From: Bacteroidales bacterium | Lineage (GTDB): Bacteria; Bacteroidota; Bacteroidia; Bacteroidales; JAIPAP01 | DNA length: 34,269 bases | Direction of reading: 5' to 3' | Assembly: GCA_021740045.1 (NCBI GenBank) | Contig: JAIPAP010000044.1 | Coordinates: forward strand, 1-34,269 | Part shown: positions 1 to 6,122 of the stretch, piece after piece | Position numbering within the stretch: position 1 is the stretch's first letter | Layout of the letters: the number at the start of each line of letters is the position of its first letter | Program-made: the position numbers and the translations under genes | The notes under the pieces: generated by a model | Told to the model about the DNA's origin: nothing | Databases searched by the model: none | The model's input: the letters and a program-made list of their open reading frames with translations, nothing else

Positions 1-297
1 CTAACGTTCCTTCCACCGGCCGGGATAAAGTGAGGTGTGGAAGACAGCTTGGATAATAACCTGCCTTGTATTACTATCAATTGTATAGTGAATCATGAAT
101 GGGAACTTCTTCATGGGAAGACAATGAACTTTATCATAACGCAGCTGGAAGTGCGGGGTTCTTTCAAGCTTTGTTAATTCTTTATGCAACGAGTTTTCAA
201 ATCTTTCTCCAAGTCCATATTGCTTTTTATCATAATAATCAATAGCATCCTGAATATCATGGAGTGCCAGGGGAGCAATTACTATTTCGTAAGCCAT
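1..297 (-). CDS. ParE/RelE-family toxin of a toxin-antitoxin pair
   Basis: A complete 98-residue protein with ATG at 295-297 and TAG at 1-3. It has the RelE/ParE fold pattern: an N-terminal strand (YEIVIAPLALHDI), a helical segment rich in charged residues (DAIDYYDKKQYGLGERFE), then the typical FPFMIHYTID and VIIQAVFHTSLYPGRWKER strands. ParE-family toxins usually end in a similar 'V..v.HtsrdP..W..R' motif. Known members poison gyrase or cleave mRNA on ribosomes; which of these applies here cannot be told. It starts one base after the stop codon of the upstream antitoxin, so the two are co-transcribed and probably translationally coupled. The family call is firm; the target is inferred. Confidence 0.88.
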   Translation of the reverse strand: MAYEIVIAPLALHDIQDAIDYYDKKQYGLGERFENSLHKELTKLERTPHFQLRYDKVHCLPMKKFPFMIHYTIDSNTRQVIIQAVFHTSLYPGRWKER

Positions 298-298
298 T

Positions 299-505
299 TT
301 ACGGTCTATTAAAACGTAATTGTTTTCTGGCCTCTTTCCAAGGGATTAAATCATCAGGATTAGAATTTTTAATCCGCTCCCTTACAATCTCCTTATGCTC
401 CTCGGGTATTTCCATCTCATCGGTTACTTCCACTCCAAGCTGCTCAAACAGCTCTATAAAAAATTCGTATTTTTCTTCAGGTATTTCAAGGATTATGGTT
501 TTCAT
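299..505 (-). CDS. Antitoxin partner of the ParE-like toxin
   Basis: A small acidic 68-residue protein encoded immediately before the ParE-like toxin. It begins with a strand (MKTIILEIPEEKYEFFIELF) and continues with a charged helical part ending in PWKEARKQLRFNRP. This resembles the small antitoxins paired with ParE toxins in Bacteroidota, where the C-terminal helix wraps the toxin. No DNA-binding domain can be assigned with certainty. The gene order antitoxin-toxin with a one-base gap and a promoter just upstream supports a functional module. Confidence comes mainly from context. Confidence 0.75.
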   Translation of the reverse strand: MKTIILEIPEEKYEFFIELFEQLGVEVTDEMEIPEEHKEIVRERIKNSNPDDLIPWKEARKQLRFNRP

Positions 506-527
506 ACATATCTTTTTTATGCTAACG

Positions 528-558
528 CAAAGTTAAGCAATAAACATATTGATTGAAA
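528..558 (-). promoter_or_regulatory. Bacteroidota-type promoter for the toxin-antitoxin operon
   Basis: On the minus strand the -7 box TAACTTTG (528-535) matches the TAnnTTTG consensus exactly. A TTTC (555-558) lies 19 nt upstream, one mismatch from the TTTG -33 box. The predicted start is about 20 nt before the antitoxin ATG. Confidence 0.6.
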
Positions 559-575
559 GCAGGACACAAAAAAAG

Positions 576-742
576 GATTTAAACCAGAATAGTTGGTAGC
601 TGGTAGTAGCCAGTTAGAACTACTATTCCACCTTTTCGCACCCCCAACCCCCTGAAGGGGGCTTTATCCAGAGCATGCATACTATTTTGCTTATAAATAA
701 ATAGATGCAGGGAAAAAGTCCCCTTCAGGGTATTTAGGGGCG
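576..742. repeat. Direct repeat copy 1 (about 167 bp)
   Basis: This noncoding unit is repeated at 803-970 with a few differences. It begins GATTTAAACCAGAATAG and contains two inverted GC-rich segments, CCCCCTGAAGGGGGCTTT and AAAGTCCCCTTCAGGG, each self-complementary and also complementary to each other. Such CCCCTGAAGGGG palindromes are common intergenic repeats in Bacteroidota. No coding capacity was seen. Confidence 0.75.
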
Positions 743-802
743 TATTTATTTAGTGGAATATATCATAATTGTAGGCGAAGCTAAACCAAGCTGCAATATA
801 AA

Positions 803-970
803 GATTTAAACCAGAATAGTTGGTAGTTGGTAGTAGCCAGTTAAAACTACTTTTCCACCTTTTCGCACCCCCAACCCCCTGAAGGGGGCTTTATCCAGAG
901 TACGCACACTATTTTCCTGATAAACCAATTGAGGCAAGGAGCAAAGTCCCCTTCAGGGAATTTAGGGGCG
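803..970. repeat. Direct repeat copy 2 (about 168 bp)
   Basis: Second copy of the 576-742 unit, separated from it by 60 bp. The 5' part and the two CCCCTGAAGGGG palindromes are conserved, while the segment between the palindromes has diverged more. That pattern suggests the palindromes are the maintained part. No gene is present in the whole 506-1,080 interval. Confidence 0.75.
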
Positions 971-981
971 CTTTAGGAGTT

Positions 982-1019
982 CCCCTTCCCGATAGCCCTC
1001 AGGACTATCGGGAAAGGGG
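982..1019. repeat. Long intergenic hairpin
   Basis: CCCCTTCCCGATAG (982-995) pairs with CTATCGGGAAAGGGG (1005-1019) around a 9-nt loop, with one bulged base. It lies between the direct repeats and the cyd terminator. It has no T-run on either side, so it is probably a repeat element and not a terminator. Confidence 0.6.
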
Positions 1020-1021
1020 GT

Positions 1022-1055
1022 GGAAAAGAAAAGCGTCCATTTATTGACGGACGCT
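1022..1055 (-). terminator. Rho-independent terminator of the cyd operon
   Basis: On the minus strand a 7-bp stem AGCGTCC/GGACGCT (1049-1055 with 1032-1038) is followed at once by a TTTTCTTTT run. It sits 26 bp after the stop codon of the small membrane peptide gene, which marks the end of the cyd transcript. Confidence 0.8.
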
Positions 1056-1080
1056 ATCCTAAGCTTAATCAATTTCTTTA

Positions 1081-1224
1081 TCAGCCTTGCTCATCGCCTT
1101 CGTCATACTTCTTCAGCGCCTCCTTATCATACCGCTTCAGGGCGAAGATGACAAACCAATACGACACCAGGATAAGGGCGGGCCAGCTTATCAACCAAAG
1201 TACTTGTTCTAAATATGGATTCAT
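1081..1224 (-). CDS. Small CydX-like membrane peptide of the cytochrome bd operon
   Basis: A 47-residue ORF with ATG at 1222-1224 and TGA at 1081-1083. It starts MNPYLEQVLWLISWPALI and has a single hydrophobic helix (about residues 7-30), followed by a charged tail (KRYDKEALKKYDEGDEQG). It lies 19 bp downstream of cydB and before the operon terminator. Cytochrome bd oxidases in several phyla carry a one-helix accessory subunit (CydX/CydS/CydH) of 30-40 residues that stabilises the hemes. Position, size and topology fit such a role. Sequence similarity to E. coli CydX is not obvious, so this is a functional inference from context. Topology is probably N-out or N-in with the charged tail in the cytoplasm. 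Confidence 0.7.
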   Translation of the reverse strand: MNPYLEQVLWLISWPALILVSYWFVIFALKRYDKEALKKYDEGDEQG

Positions 1225-1243
1225 AGCTTATTGTTTTTCGTTT

Positions 1244-2407
1244 TTAATAATGATGTTCTCCGTCCGACATTTCATCCGCATCGATCTTCTTTTTATTGAT
1301 CGCACTCCAGGCATAATAAATATACGCCAGCACAAAAGGTACAAACAGCGACACATACGACATCACCGTAAGGGTGTACTCACTCGATGAGGCATTTTGT
1401 ATGGTAAGCGAACTTTGCAGATCGAAATTTGACGGATAAAACGGTGTGTTGTTGTATCCTGCTACCATAAATAGCCCCAGCACAGTCAGCACTGTCCCTA
1501 TGCCGGTAAGCCAAATACCTTTCGTGTAGGTTTTGAGCAGCGATTTGATAATGCCATAGAGCACCAATACCACCCCGGCCAAAAAGATCACCAATACCAG
1601 GGGCATGGCCAGGAAGTTGTTCAGGTATTTATAGGATTCCATCGAAACGATGCCTTCCTTGGGGTCGTAGGCAAATCCTTCCATAATCAGCAACCGTATG
1701 ACAAAATACAGGAAGAAGACCAGGAAGGGGATGGTGTTGTATAGGAGTTGCTTTTTCGAACGCCTGAAAATATTTTCATCATCGATATTATTCATAAAAT
1801 ACAACACAGCCAGGATGCGGGCCAGGAAGAACACCGAAAGCCCCAGGGCAACATTATGAAAGTTGAGCACTGCCTCCAATCCATGTGCCGGTGTTTCCCA
1901 GCGCGAAATGGTGACATCCACGGTGGTAAAGATATTGGCCACATTTTGTTTCCCCACCGAAAATTCGGCGCCATTAAAGAAGGTGCCTACGGCGGTTCCG
2001 ATCAGGATAGTACCCAAGGCTCCATTGATAAACAGGAAAACTTCATAGGTTCTCGGGCCGAATACATTATTGGGTTTTGAGCGGTATTCATACGAAATGG
2101 CCTGTATGATAAAGCAAAACAGGATAAGCATCCAAACCCAGTAGGCGCCGCCAAAACTCGTGGAATAAAACAAGGGGAAGGAGGCGAAAAAAGCGCCGCC
2201 AAAAGTCACCAGGGTGGTAAAGGTGAATTCCCATTTACGTCCCAGGGAGTTGACGATCATGCTGCGTTCGGTTTTATTTTTCCCCAGGGTGTAGATCATG
2301 GTTTGGCCGCCCTGCACAAACATGAGGAAGACCAGCAGGCTTCCCAGCAGGGAAATAATGAACCACCAATAATGTTGCAATTGCAGATGCGATAATACTT
2401 CAAACAT
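1244..2407 (-). CDS. cydB: Cytochrome bd quinol oxidase subunit II
   Basis: A 387-residue polytopic membrane protein of the CydB family, with about eight to nine predicted helices. Conserved CydB features include FMFVQGGQTMIYTLG near residue 30, GRKWEFTFTTLVTFGGAFFA and the Bacteroidota-typical ending KKKIDADEMSDGEHHY. CydB is the heme-free partner of CydA. Together they oxidise quinol and reduce O2 to water with high affinity, supporting growth at low oxygen. The start codon is one base from the cydA stop, so translation is coupled. The length is normal for Bacteroidota CydB. The signature is strong and no key segment is missing. Confidence 0.97.
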   Translation of the reverse strand: MFEVLSHLQLQHYWWFIISLLGSLLVFLMFVQGGQTMIYTLGKNKTERSMIVNSLGRKWEFTFTTLVTFGGAFFASFPLFYSTSFGGAYWVWMLILFCFIIQAISYEYRSKPNNVFGPRTYEVFLFINGALGTILIGTAVGTFFNGAEFSVGKQNVANIFTTVDVTISRWETPAHGLEAVLNFHNVALGLSVFFLARILAVLYFMNNIDDENIFRRSKKQLLYNTIPFLVFFLYFVIRLLIMEGFAYDPKEGIVSMESYKYLNNFLAMPLVLVIFLAGVVLVLYGIIKSLLKTYTKGIWLTGIGTVLTVLGLFMVAGYNNTPFYPSNFDLQSSLTIQNASSSEYTLTVMSYVSLFVPFVLAYIYYAWSAINKKKIDADEMSDGEHHY

Positions 2408-2408
2408 T

Positions 2409-3980
2409 TTAGCGCCCTCCTTCTTTTGGTCCTATTTTAACTTGCTTGGTCATGATGCGTATTTCGGCAATAAGCAATGCCGTGAAGAGTACTGCAAACA
2501 ACCAGAAAGTGAGTTCAACACTTCCGGCGTCGAGGCGGGAAACGGCAGCCATGGTGGGCATCAAATCCTGGATAACCCAGGGCTGCCTGCCCATCTCGGC
2601 GGTTACCCAGCCAAACATGGAGGCCAGGTAGGCCAGTGGCATAGTAATAATGGACACGCGCAGCCATAGCTTGTTTCCATCCAGTCGCCGCTTATAGAGC
2701 AGGATCAGGATAACGATAAAGAACAATACAAAATAAAATCCCAACAGCACCATTAAATGGAAGCTGTAGAAAGTCAAGGGCACGTTTGGTATCAGGCGGT
2801 TGGGGTCGTTAAAATACCCGTAGCCAAAATACTGGAAATTTTCATCCAATACTTTTCTAGCCGAAGCCATTGCAGCTTCATCCTTGTTATCTTTGGCTAT
2901 TTTATAATTCGAAAGCGCCCGTATGGCTTTTCTTCCCCGCCTGATCTTTTCATTGGCCGATAAGGCGGTAACCTTCTTGCCACTTTTGTCGGTGTATTCG
3001 TAACTACCTTCAATAATGTCCTCTATCCCGGGGACAAAAGCTTCAAAGTCTCTATAAGCCAAATAGGAGAGCATATTGGGGATTTCAATCTTAAAGGCAA
3101 AATCTTTTACATTCTTGCGGGCTTCCTCCGGGTTCTGTGTTGAAAACATACCTATGGCAATCAATCCGGCATTTTTCTGCCCCTTGTACAATCCTTCGAT
3201 GGCGGCAAATTTCATCGGCTGGTTTTTGGCGACCAATTGCCCCGATATATCTCCTACCAGAATGGTGAAAATACTGGAGATCAATCCAAACACTCCGGCA
3301 ACCAGTATGCTTCTTTTGGCAAAAACCACCTCGCGCTTCTTTAGTAAAAACCAGGCACTGATGCCAATCACGAAAATTGCTCCCAGCACAAAGGATGATG
3401 AAATGGTGTGCAGGAATTTGTTAACTGCCATGGGCGAGAGAAAGACATCCCAGAAATTGGTCATCTCATTCCTTGCCGTTTCCGGATTAAAGGTCATACC
3501 GGCCGGAAGTTGCATCCAGGCATTGGCCACCAATATCCATAAAGCGGACAAATTGGCTCCAAATGCTACCAGCCAGGTGGATACCAGGTGAAACTTTTTA
3601 CTCACCTTTTTCCACCCGAAAAACATCACAGCCACAAAGGTGGATTCGAGGAAAAAGGCCAGGATACCCTCTATAGCCAGCGGCGCTCCAAAGATATCAC
3701 CCACAAACCAGGAATAATTCGACCAGTTGGTGCCAAATTCGAATTCCAAAATTAGTCCCGTGGCTACTCCTATGGCAAAATTGATCCCGAAAAGCTTCAT
3801 CCAGAATTTAGTGAGTTTTTTCCACTCGGGATTCCCGGTTTTGTAATAAATGGTTTCCATAAACGCCATTATAAACCCCAGGCCGAGTGTTAATGGCACA
3901 AAAAGCCAATGATACATGGCCGTTAGTGCAAATTGTGCACGCGACCAATCGATCAAAGAATAGTCAAAATTTTCTACCAT
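2409..3980 (-). CDS. cydA: Cytochrome bd quinol oxidase subunit I
   Basis: A 523-residue CydA. Heme-ligand positions are visible: His24 in TAMYHWLFVPLTLG, His191 in NKFLHTISSSF and Met410 in SFHLMVLLG, equivalent to E. coli His19, His186 and Met393. Glu104 and Glu112 (LAIEGILAFFLES) and Glu462 before the GRQPW motif (464-468) are also present. The quinol-binding loop starts NQPMKFAAIE (about 253-262) and is long, running to about residue 395, so this is the long-Q-loop type. It catalyses quinol oxidation coupled to O2 reduction in the cytoplasmic membrane. It lies between the DUF4492 gene (3 bp upstream) and cydB. The protein looks intact and functional. Confidence 0.97.
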   Translation of the reverse strand: MVENFDYSLIDWSRAQFALTAMYHWLFVPLTLGLGFIMAFMETIYYKTGNPEWKKLTKFWMKLFGINFAIGVATGLILEFEFGTNWSNYSWFVGDIFGAPLAIEGILAFFLESTFVAVMFFGWKKVSKKFHLVSTWLVAFGANLSALWILVANAWMQLPAGMTFNPETARNEMTNFWDVFLSPMAVNKFLHTISSSFVLGAIFVIGISAWFLLKKREVVFAKRSILVAGVFGLISSIFTILVGDISGQLVAKNQPMKFAAIEGLYKGQKNAGLIAIGMFSTQNPEEARKNVKDFAFKIEIPNMLSYLAYRDFEAFVPGIEDIIEGSYEYTDKSGKKVTALSANEKIRRGRKAIRALSNYKIAKDNKDEAAMASARKVLDENFQYFGYGYFNDPNRLIPNVPLTFYSFHLMVLLGFYFVLFFIVILILLYKRRLDGNKLWLRVSIITMPLAYLASMFGWVTAEMGRQPWVIQDLMPTMAAVSRLDAGSVELTFWLFAVLFTALLIAEIRIMTKQVKIGPKEGGR

Positions 3981-3983
3981 ACC

Positions 3984-4232
3984 CTATTTGTTTGTTTTGG
4001 TTAATTCTTCTATTACATAATCGCTTCGTTGCTCGTCAGTTTCGAAGTTGGATTGCAAAAAATCGGGGAAGAAAAAAAGCCGTAACACGGCAAACATAAT
4101 GAAAAGCTTAATAATAATGATGACCCACAGTTTACGCCCCCAGGTCATGCTCCTGAAACCTTCCAGGTAAAAATTGAATATGCGGATGAAAATATTCCTT
4201 TTCCCCTTGTTGGGCTCCATATTTTTCTGCAT
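3984..4232 (-). CDS. DUF4492 small membrane protein at the head of the cyd operon
   Basis: An 82-residue protein with the family core FYLEGFRSMTWGRKLW followed by a single transmembrane helix (VIIIIKLFIMFAVLRLFFFP). DUF4492 proteins are found almost only directly upstream of cydAB in Bacteroidota and Epsilonproteobacteria. Their function is not established, though a role in assembly or stability of cytochrome bd is likely. The start used here (MQKNMEP) could alternatively be the second Met, four codons on. Only 3 bp separate it from cydA, so it is the first gene of the operon. Confidence 0.9.
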   Translation of the reverse strand: MQKNMEPNKGKRNIFIRIFNFYLEGFRSMTWGRKLWVIIIIKLFIMFAVLRLFFFPDFLQSNFETDEQRSDYVIEELTKTNK

Positions 4233-4310
4233 TTATGTTAGCATACTATTTATTAATGGTTTCATTCCCTCTTTGCTAAAATACAAGTTTCTGTGAGGGA
4301 AATTCATAGT

Positions 4311-4339
4311 AAAAACCATAAACCCTCAAAAAGGTTTTT
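4311..4339 (-). terminator. Possible weak terminator after the cytochrome c lipoprotein gene
   Basis: AAAAACC (4311-4317) pairs with GGTTTTT (4333-4339) around a 15-nt loop, giving a T-rich 3' side on the minus strand. The stem is short and AT-rich, so it may be only a weak stop between the lipoprotein genes and the cyd operon. Confidence 0.3.
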
Positions 4340-4362
4340 AATTTAGAAGGTCTCTAAATAGA

Positions 4363-4402
4363 ATATGTACATATACAAAGGGATGAATGTATATGTACAT
4401 AT
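4363..4402. promoter_or_regulatory. Twin palindromic sites upstream of the cyd operon (candidate operator)
   Basis: Two identical copies of the perfect 12-bp palindrome ATATGTACATAT lie at 4363-4374 and 4391-4402, with centres 28 bp apart. They sit 130-170 bp upstream of the DUF4492 start. A smaller inverted repeat, ATTTAGA/TCTAAAT, lies at 4341-4359. Paired palindromes before an oxygen-respiration operon look like binding sites for a dimeric regulator; which one is unknown. The two arms could also form one 13-bp hairpin. No TAnnTTTG -7 box was found nearby. Confidence 0.5.
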
Positions 4403-4438
4403 CATAAATCAGAAATCATTACCAAAAAGTGCGTGGAC

Positions 4439-4963
4439 TTACTTCTTCTTACTGAAGTCCACCTCGTCCATGGAGATGGTTCCCCCGTCGTTGCCCCAGT
4501 TGTTAAGAATAAAGTTGACTACGGCAACAGCTTCTTCCCTGGTTACTTCCTGTGGAGGCATGGGTGTGTTATAGGTAACACCGTTTACCACCATTTTTTC
4601 CTCCGAACCGTTTATTACCTGCAATACAGCGCGCTCTTTATCAGCCATCAGGTAATCGGAGTTGGCCAACGGTGGATAAACGCCTTCCACACCCTTGCCG
4701 TCTTCCATGTGGCAGGTGATGCATTTCTCATTGTAAACTTTTGCGCCCATCGGGAACTTTTCCTTGGCCGTTTGGGCTTCGGCCTTTTGTCCGGGCTTTT
4801 CTGAAGTAGTTTGCGATACTTGCTCTTTTTTCACATCACTATTCTTTTTGCCGGATGACTTGTTATCGGCATTGCTGCTGCCGCCGCAAGAAGTCATTAA
4901 ACCGGCTGTAAGGAACAGTGCAGTGAGAAAAACGCTTGCCAAAATATTGATTTTCTTATTCAT
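4439..4963 (-). CDS. Exported c-type cytochrome lipoprotein (monoheme)
   Basis: A 174-residue lipoprotein. The signal peptide ends in a lipobox at GLMTSC (Cys26). A Ser/Lys/Gln-rich linker (about 27-68) then leads to a class I cytochrome c domain with one heme site, CITCH (81-85), and a likely axial Met in TPMPPQEV (Met135). The linker would hold a mobile heme domain away from the membrane, as expected for a periplasmic or surface electron carrier. It is the last gene of a three-lipoprotein run and lies between the two bd-type enzyme loci. A role in delivering electrons to one of them is plausible but inferred. Confidence 0.9.
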   Translation of the reverse strand: MNKKINILASVFLTALFLTAGLMTSCGGSSNADNKSSGKKNSDVKKEQVSQTTSEKPGQKAEAQTAKEKFPMGAKVYNEKCITCHMEDGKGVEGVYPPLANSDYLMADKERAVLQVINGSEEKMVVNGVTYNTPMPPQEVTREEAVAVVNFILNNWGNDGGTISMDEVDFSKKK

Positions 4964-5007
4964 AAGTAACTTTTTTTAGGGGTTTATGATCAGTGTTTTG
5001 TGTTTCA

Positions 5008-5472
5008 TTAATAATCAATGGTCAAAATGCGGCCATCGGTGAAATTGAAGAACTTTTCCTTATCTGCCACCATCACCCCTTCCATCAGGTCGTCGGCTGA
5101 TTTGCCGGCAGCTTTCAGGCAACCGGGGCAGGCCATAATGTCGATCCCCTTTTTCATAAGGCTTTTTAAAAGGGCTTTTGATGATTTGAAGGCATTCATC
5201 GGAAAGTCCTCCGAATCTTTTAAAACAGCCTTAACGCCTTCAATATCAAAATATACGATAACATCTTTATCGACGCTCATTTTATCGGCAAGGGTTGCAG
5301 CCATTAAAAGACGATGAACATCATCGCCGGCATGGGTAATATGAATGAAGACCCCTTCTTGTTGATCGAGGTTGGTCACCACTTGGGGGTGGGGATACTC
5401 TTCGTCTTGTTGCTTGTTTTGGCAGGCCATTGCCAAAAATAAGACCAGTAATGCCAGCGTTAGTTTTCTCAT
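5008..5472 (-). CDS. DsrE-like lipoprotein with a CPGC motif
   Basis: The start is taken at the ATG at 5470-5472 because the longer reading frame begins with TTG. The 154-residue product has a lipoprotein signal (LVLFLAMAC, Cys17) and a DsrE/DsrF-like domain: GVFIHITHAGDDVHRLLMAA, then DVIVYFDIEGVKAVLK, and a redox-type motif ACPGCLKAAG (Cys115 and Cys118). DsrE-family proteins handle sulfur (persulfide) transfer or act as small alpha/beta modules. Exported lipoprotein versions are common in Bacteroidota next to cytochromes and metal-handling genes, but are poorly characterised. It is flanked by the HMA and cytochrome c lipoprotein genes in one orientation with short gaps, suggesting an operon. 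Confidence 0.75.
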   Translation of the reverse strand: MRKLTLALLVLFLAMACQNKQQDEEYPHPQVVTNLDQQEGVFIHITHAGDDVHRLLMAATLADKMSVDKDVIVYFDIEGVKAVLKDSEDFPMNAFKSSKALLKSLMKKGIDIMACPGCLKAAGKSADDLMEGVMVADKEKFFNFTDGRILTIDY

Positions 5473-5562
5473 GGTTAACAGGTTTTTAAAATTCAAGCTA
5501 AAACTAATAGAAAATTACAACATATGAAATAAAAACCTATATAAATTCTATCAGTATACCGT

Positions 5563-5922
5563 TTATTCGGTTTTTTTGCTGAATTTGTAATTGGTGACAT
5601 CATAGCCTTTGTTTTTAATGGCCTTTTGAATATCCTCAATGGAAGTTTTGCTGGCATCGAATTCAACGGTTGCCTTACCATCCTTATGTGATGCCGTAAC
5701 CTCTATAATACCACCCAACTCGGTTACACTTTTTTTCACTGTGTTCTCACAGCCGGTACAGGTCATGCCTTTTACATCGAGGGTGGTGAATTTCAGGTTT
5801 TCGCCGGCCACTTCCGAAGCGCTTATGGTTTCAGCTTTGGCTTTATCTTCCTTTTGTTGCGTTGAATACTGGCATGAAAACGCCACGGAAGCTAACAGAA
5901 GAAAAAGTACGTATTTTTTCAT
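5563..5922 (-). CDS. Heavy-metal-associated (HMA) domain lipoprotein
   Basis: A 119-residue protein with a lipoprotein signal (LLLASVAFSC, Cys17), a short charged linker and an HMA domain carrying the metal-binding motif GMTCTGC (52-58; Cys55 and Cys58). The rest of the domain, ENTVKKSVTELGGI and GKATVEFDASKTSIEDIQKA, has the usual beta-alpha-beta pattern. Such domains bind Cu(I), Zn(II) or Hg(II). Being exported and next to heme enzymes, copper or metal delivery to respiratory proteins is a reasonable guess, not shown. First gene of the lipoprotein run HMA-DsrE-cytochrome c. Confidence 0.9.
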   Translation of the reverse strand: MKKYVLFLLLASVAFSCQYSTQQKEDKAKAETISASEVAGENLKFTTLDVKGMTCTGCENTVKKSVTELGGIIEVTASHKDGKATVEFDASKTSIEDIQKAIKNKGYDVTNYKFSKKTE

Positions 5923-6012
5923 AGGTTGCTGGTTTTAATTATGGTTTTAATGTTTTAATTCAAATTCTTCGGGTTTGTTTTATGATGTTGTTCCAAATTG
6001 CTTCAAAATAAA

Positions 6013-6034
6013 CCCCGGATTTCCTGATCCGGGG
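6013..6034 (-). terminator. Terminator after the multiheme bd-superfamily operon
   Basis: A perfect 8-bp stem CCCCGGAT/ATCCGGGG (6013-6020 with 6027-6034) with a 6-nt loop, followed on the minus strand by TTTATTTTG. It lies about 90 bp after the stop of the 939-residue cytochrome and before the HMA gene, separating the two units. Confidence 0.7.
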
Positions 6035-6122
6035 TGTTACTTCATTAACAATTTTGATGTGTTGATTGTTTGCCCTTCGCTTGCTGTATGCATGTTAAAT
6101 CAATATAATACCCATTTAGTAA

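Noticed and set aside
50-71. Shared AACCTGCCTTGTAT between the ParE gene and the IS91-like relic
   Set aside because: Only 14 bases match and the surrounding sequence differs; likely chance.
3076-3591. A 171-codon plus-strand ORF opposite cydA
   Set aside because: Shadow of cydA, whose motifs are conserved on the minus strand.
5473-5681. A small minus-strand ORF and the TTG extension of the DsrE-like gene
   Set aside because: It overlaps the HMA gene in another frame and begins or extends with weak starts; the ATG at 5472 gives a normal lipoprotein signal.
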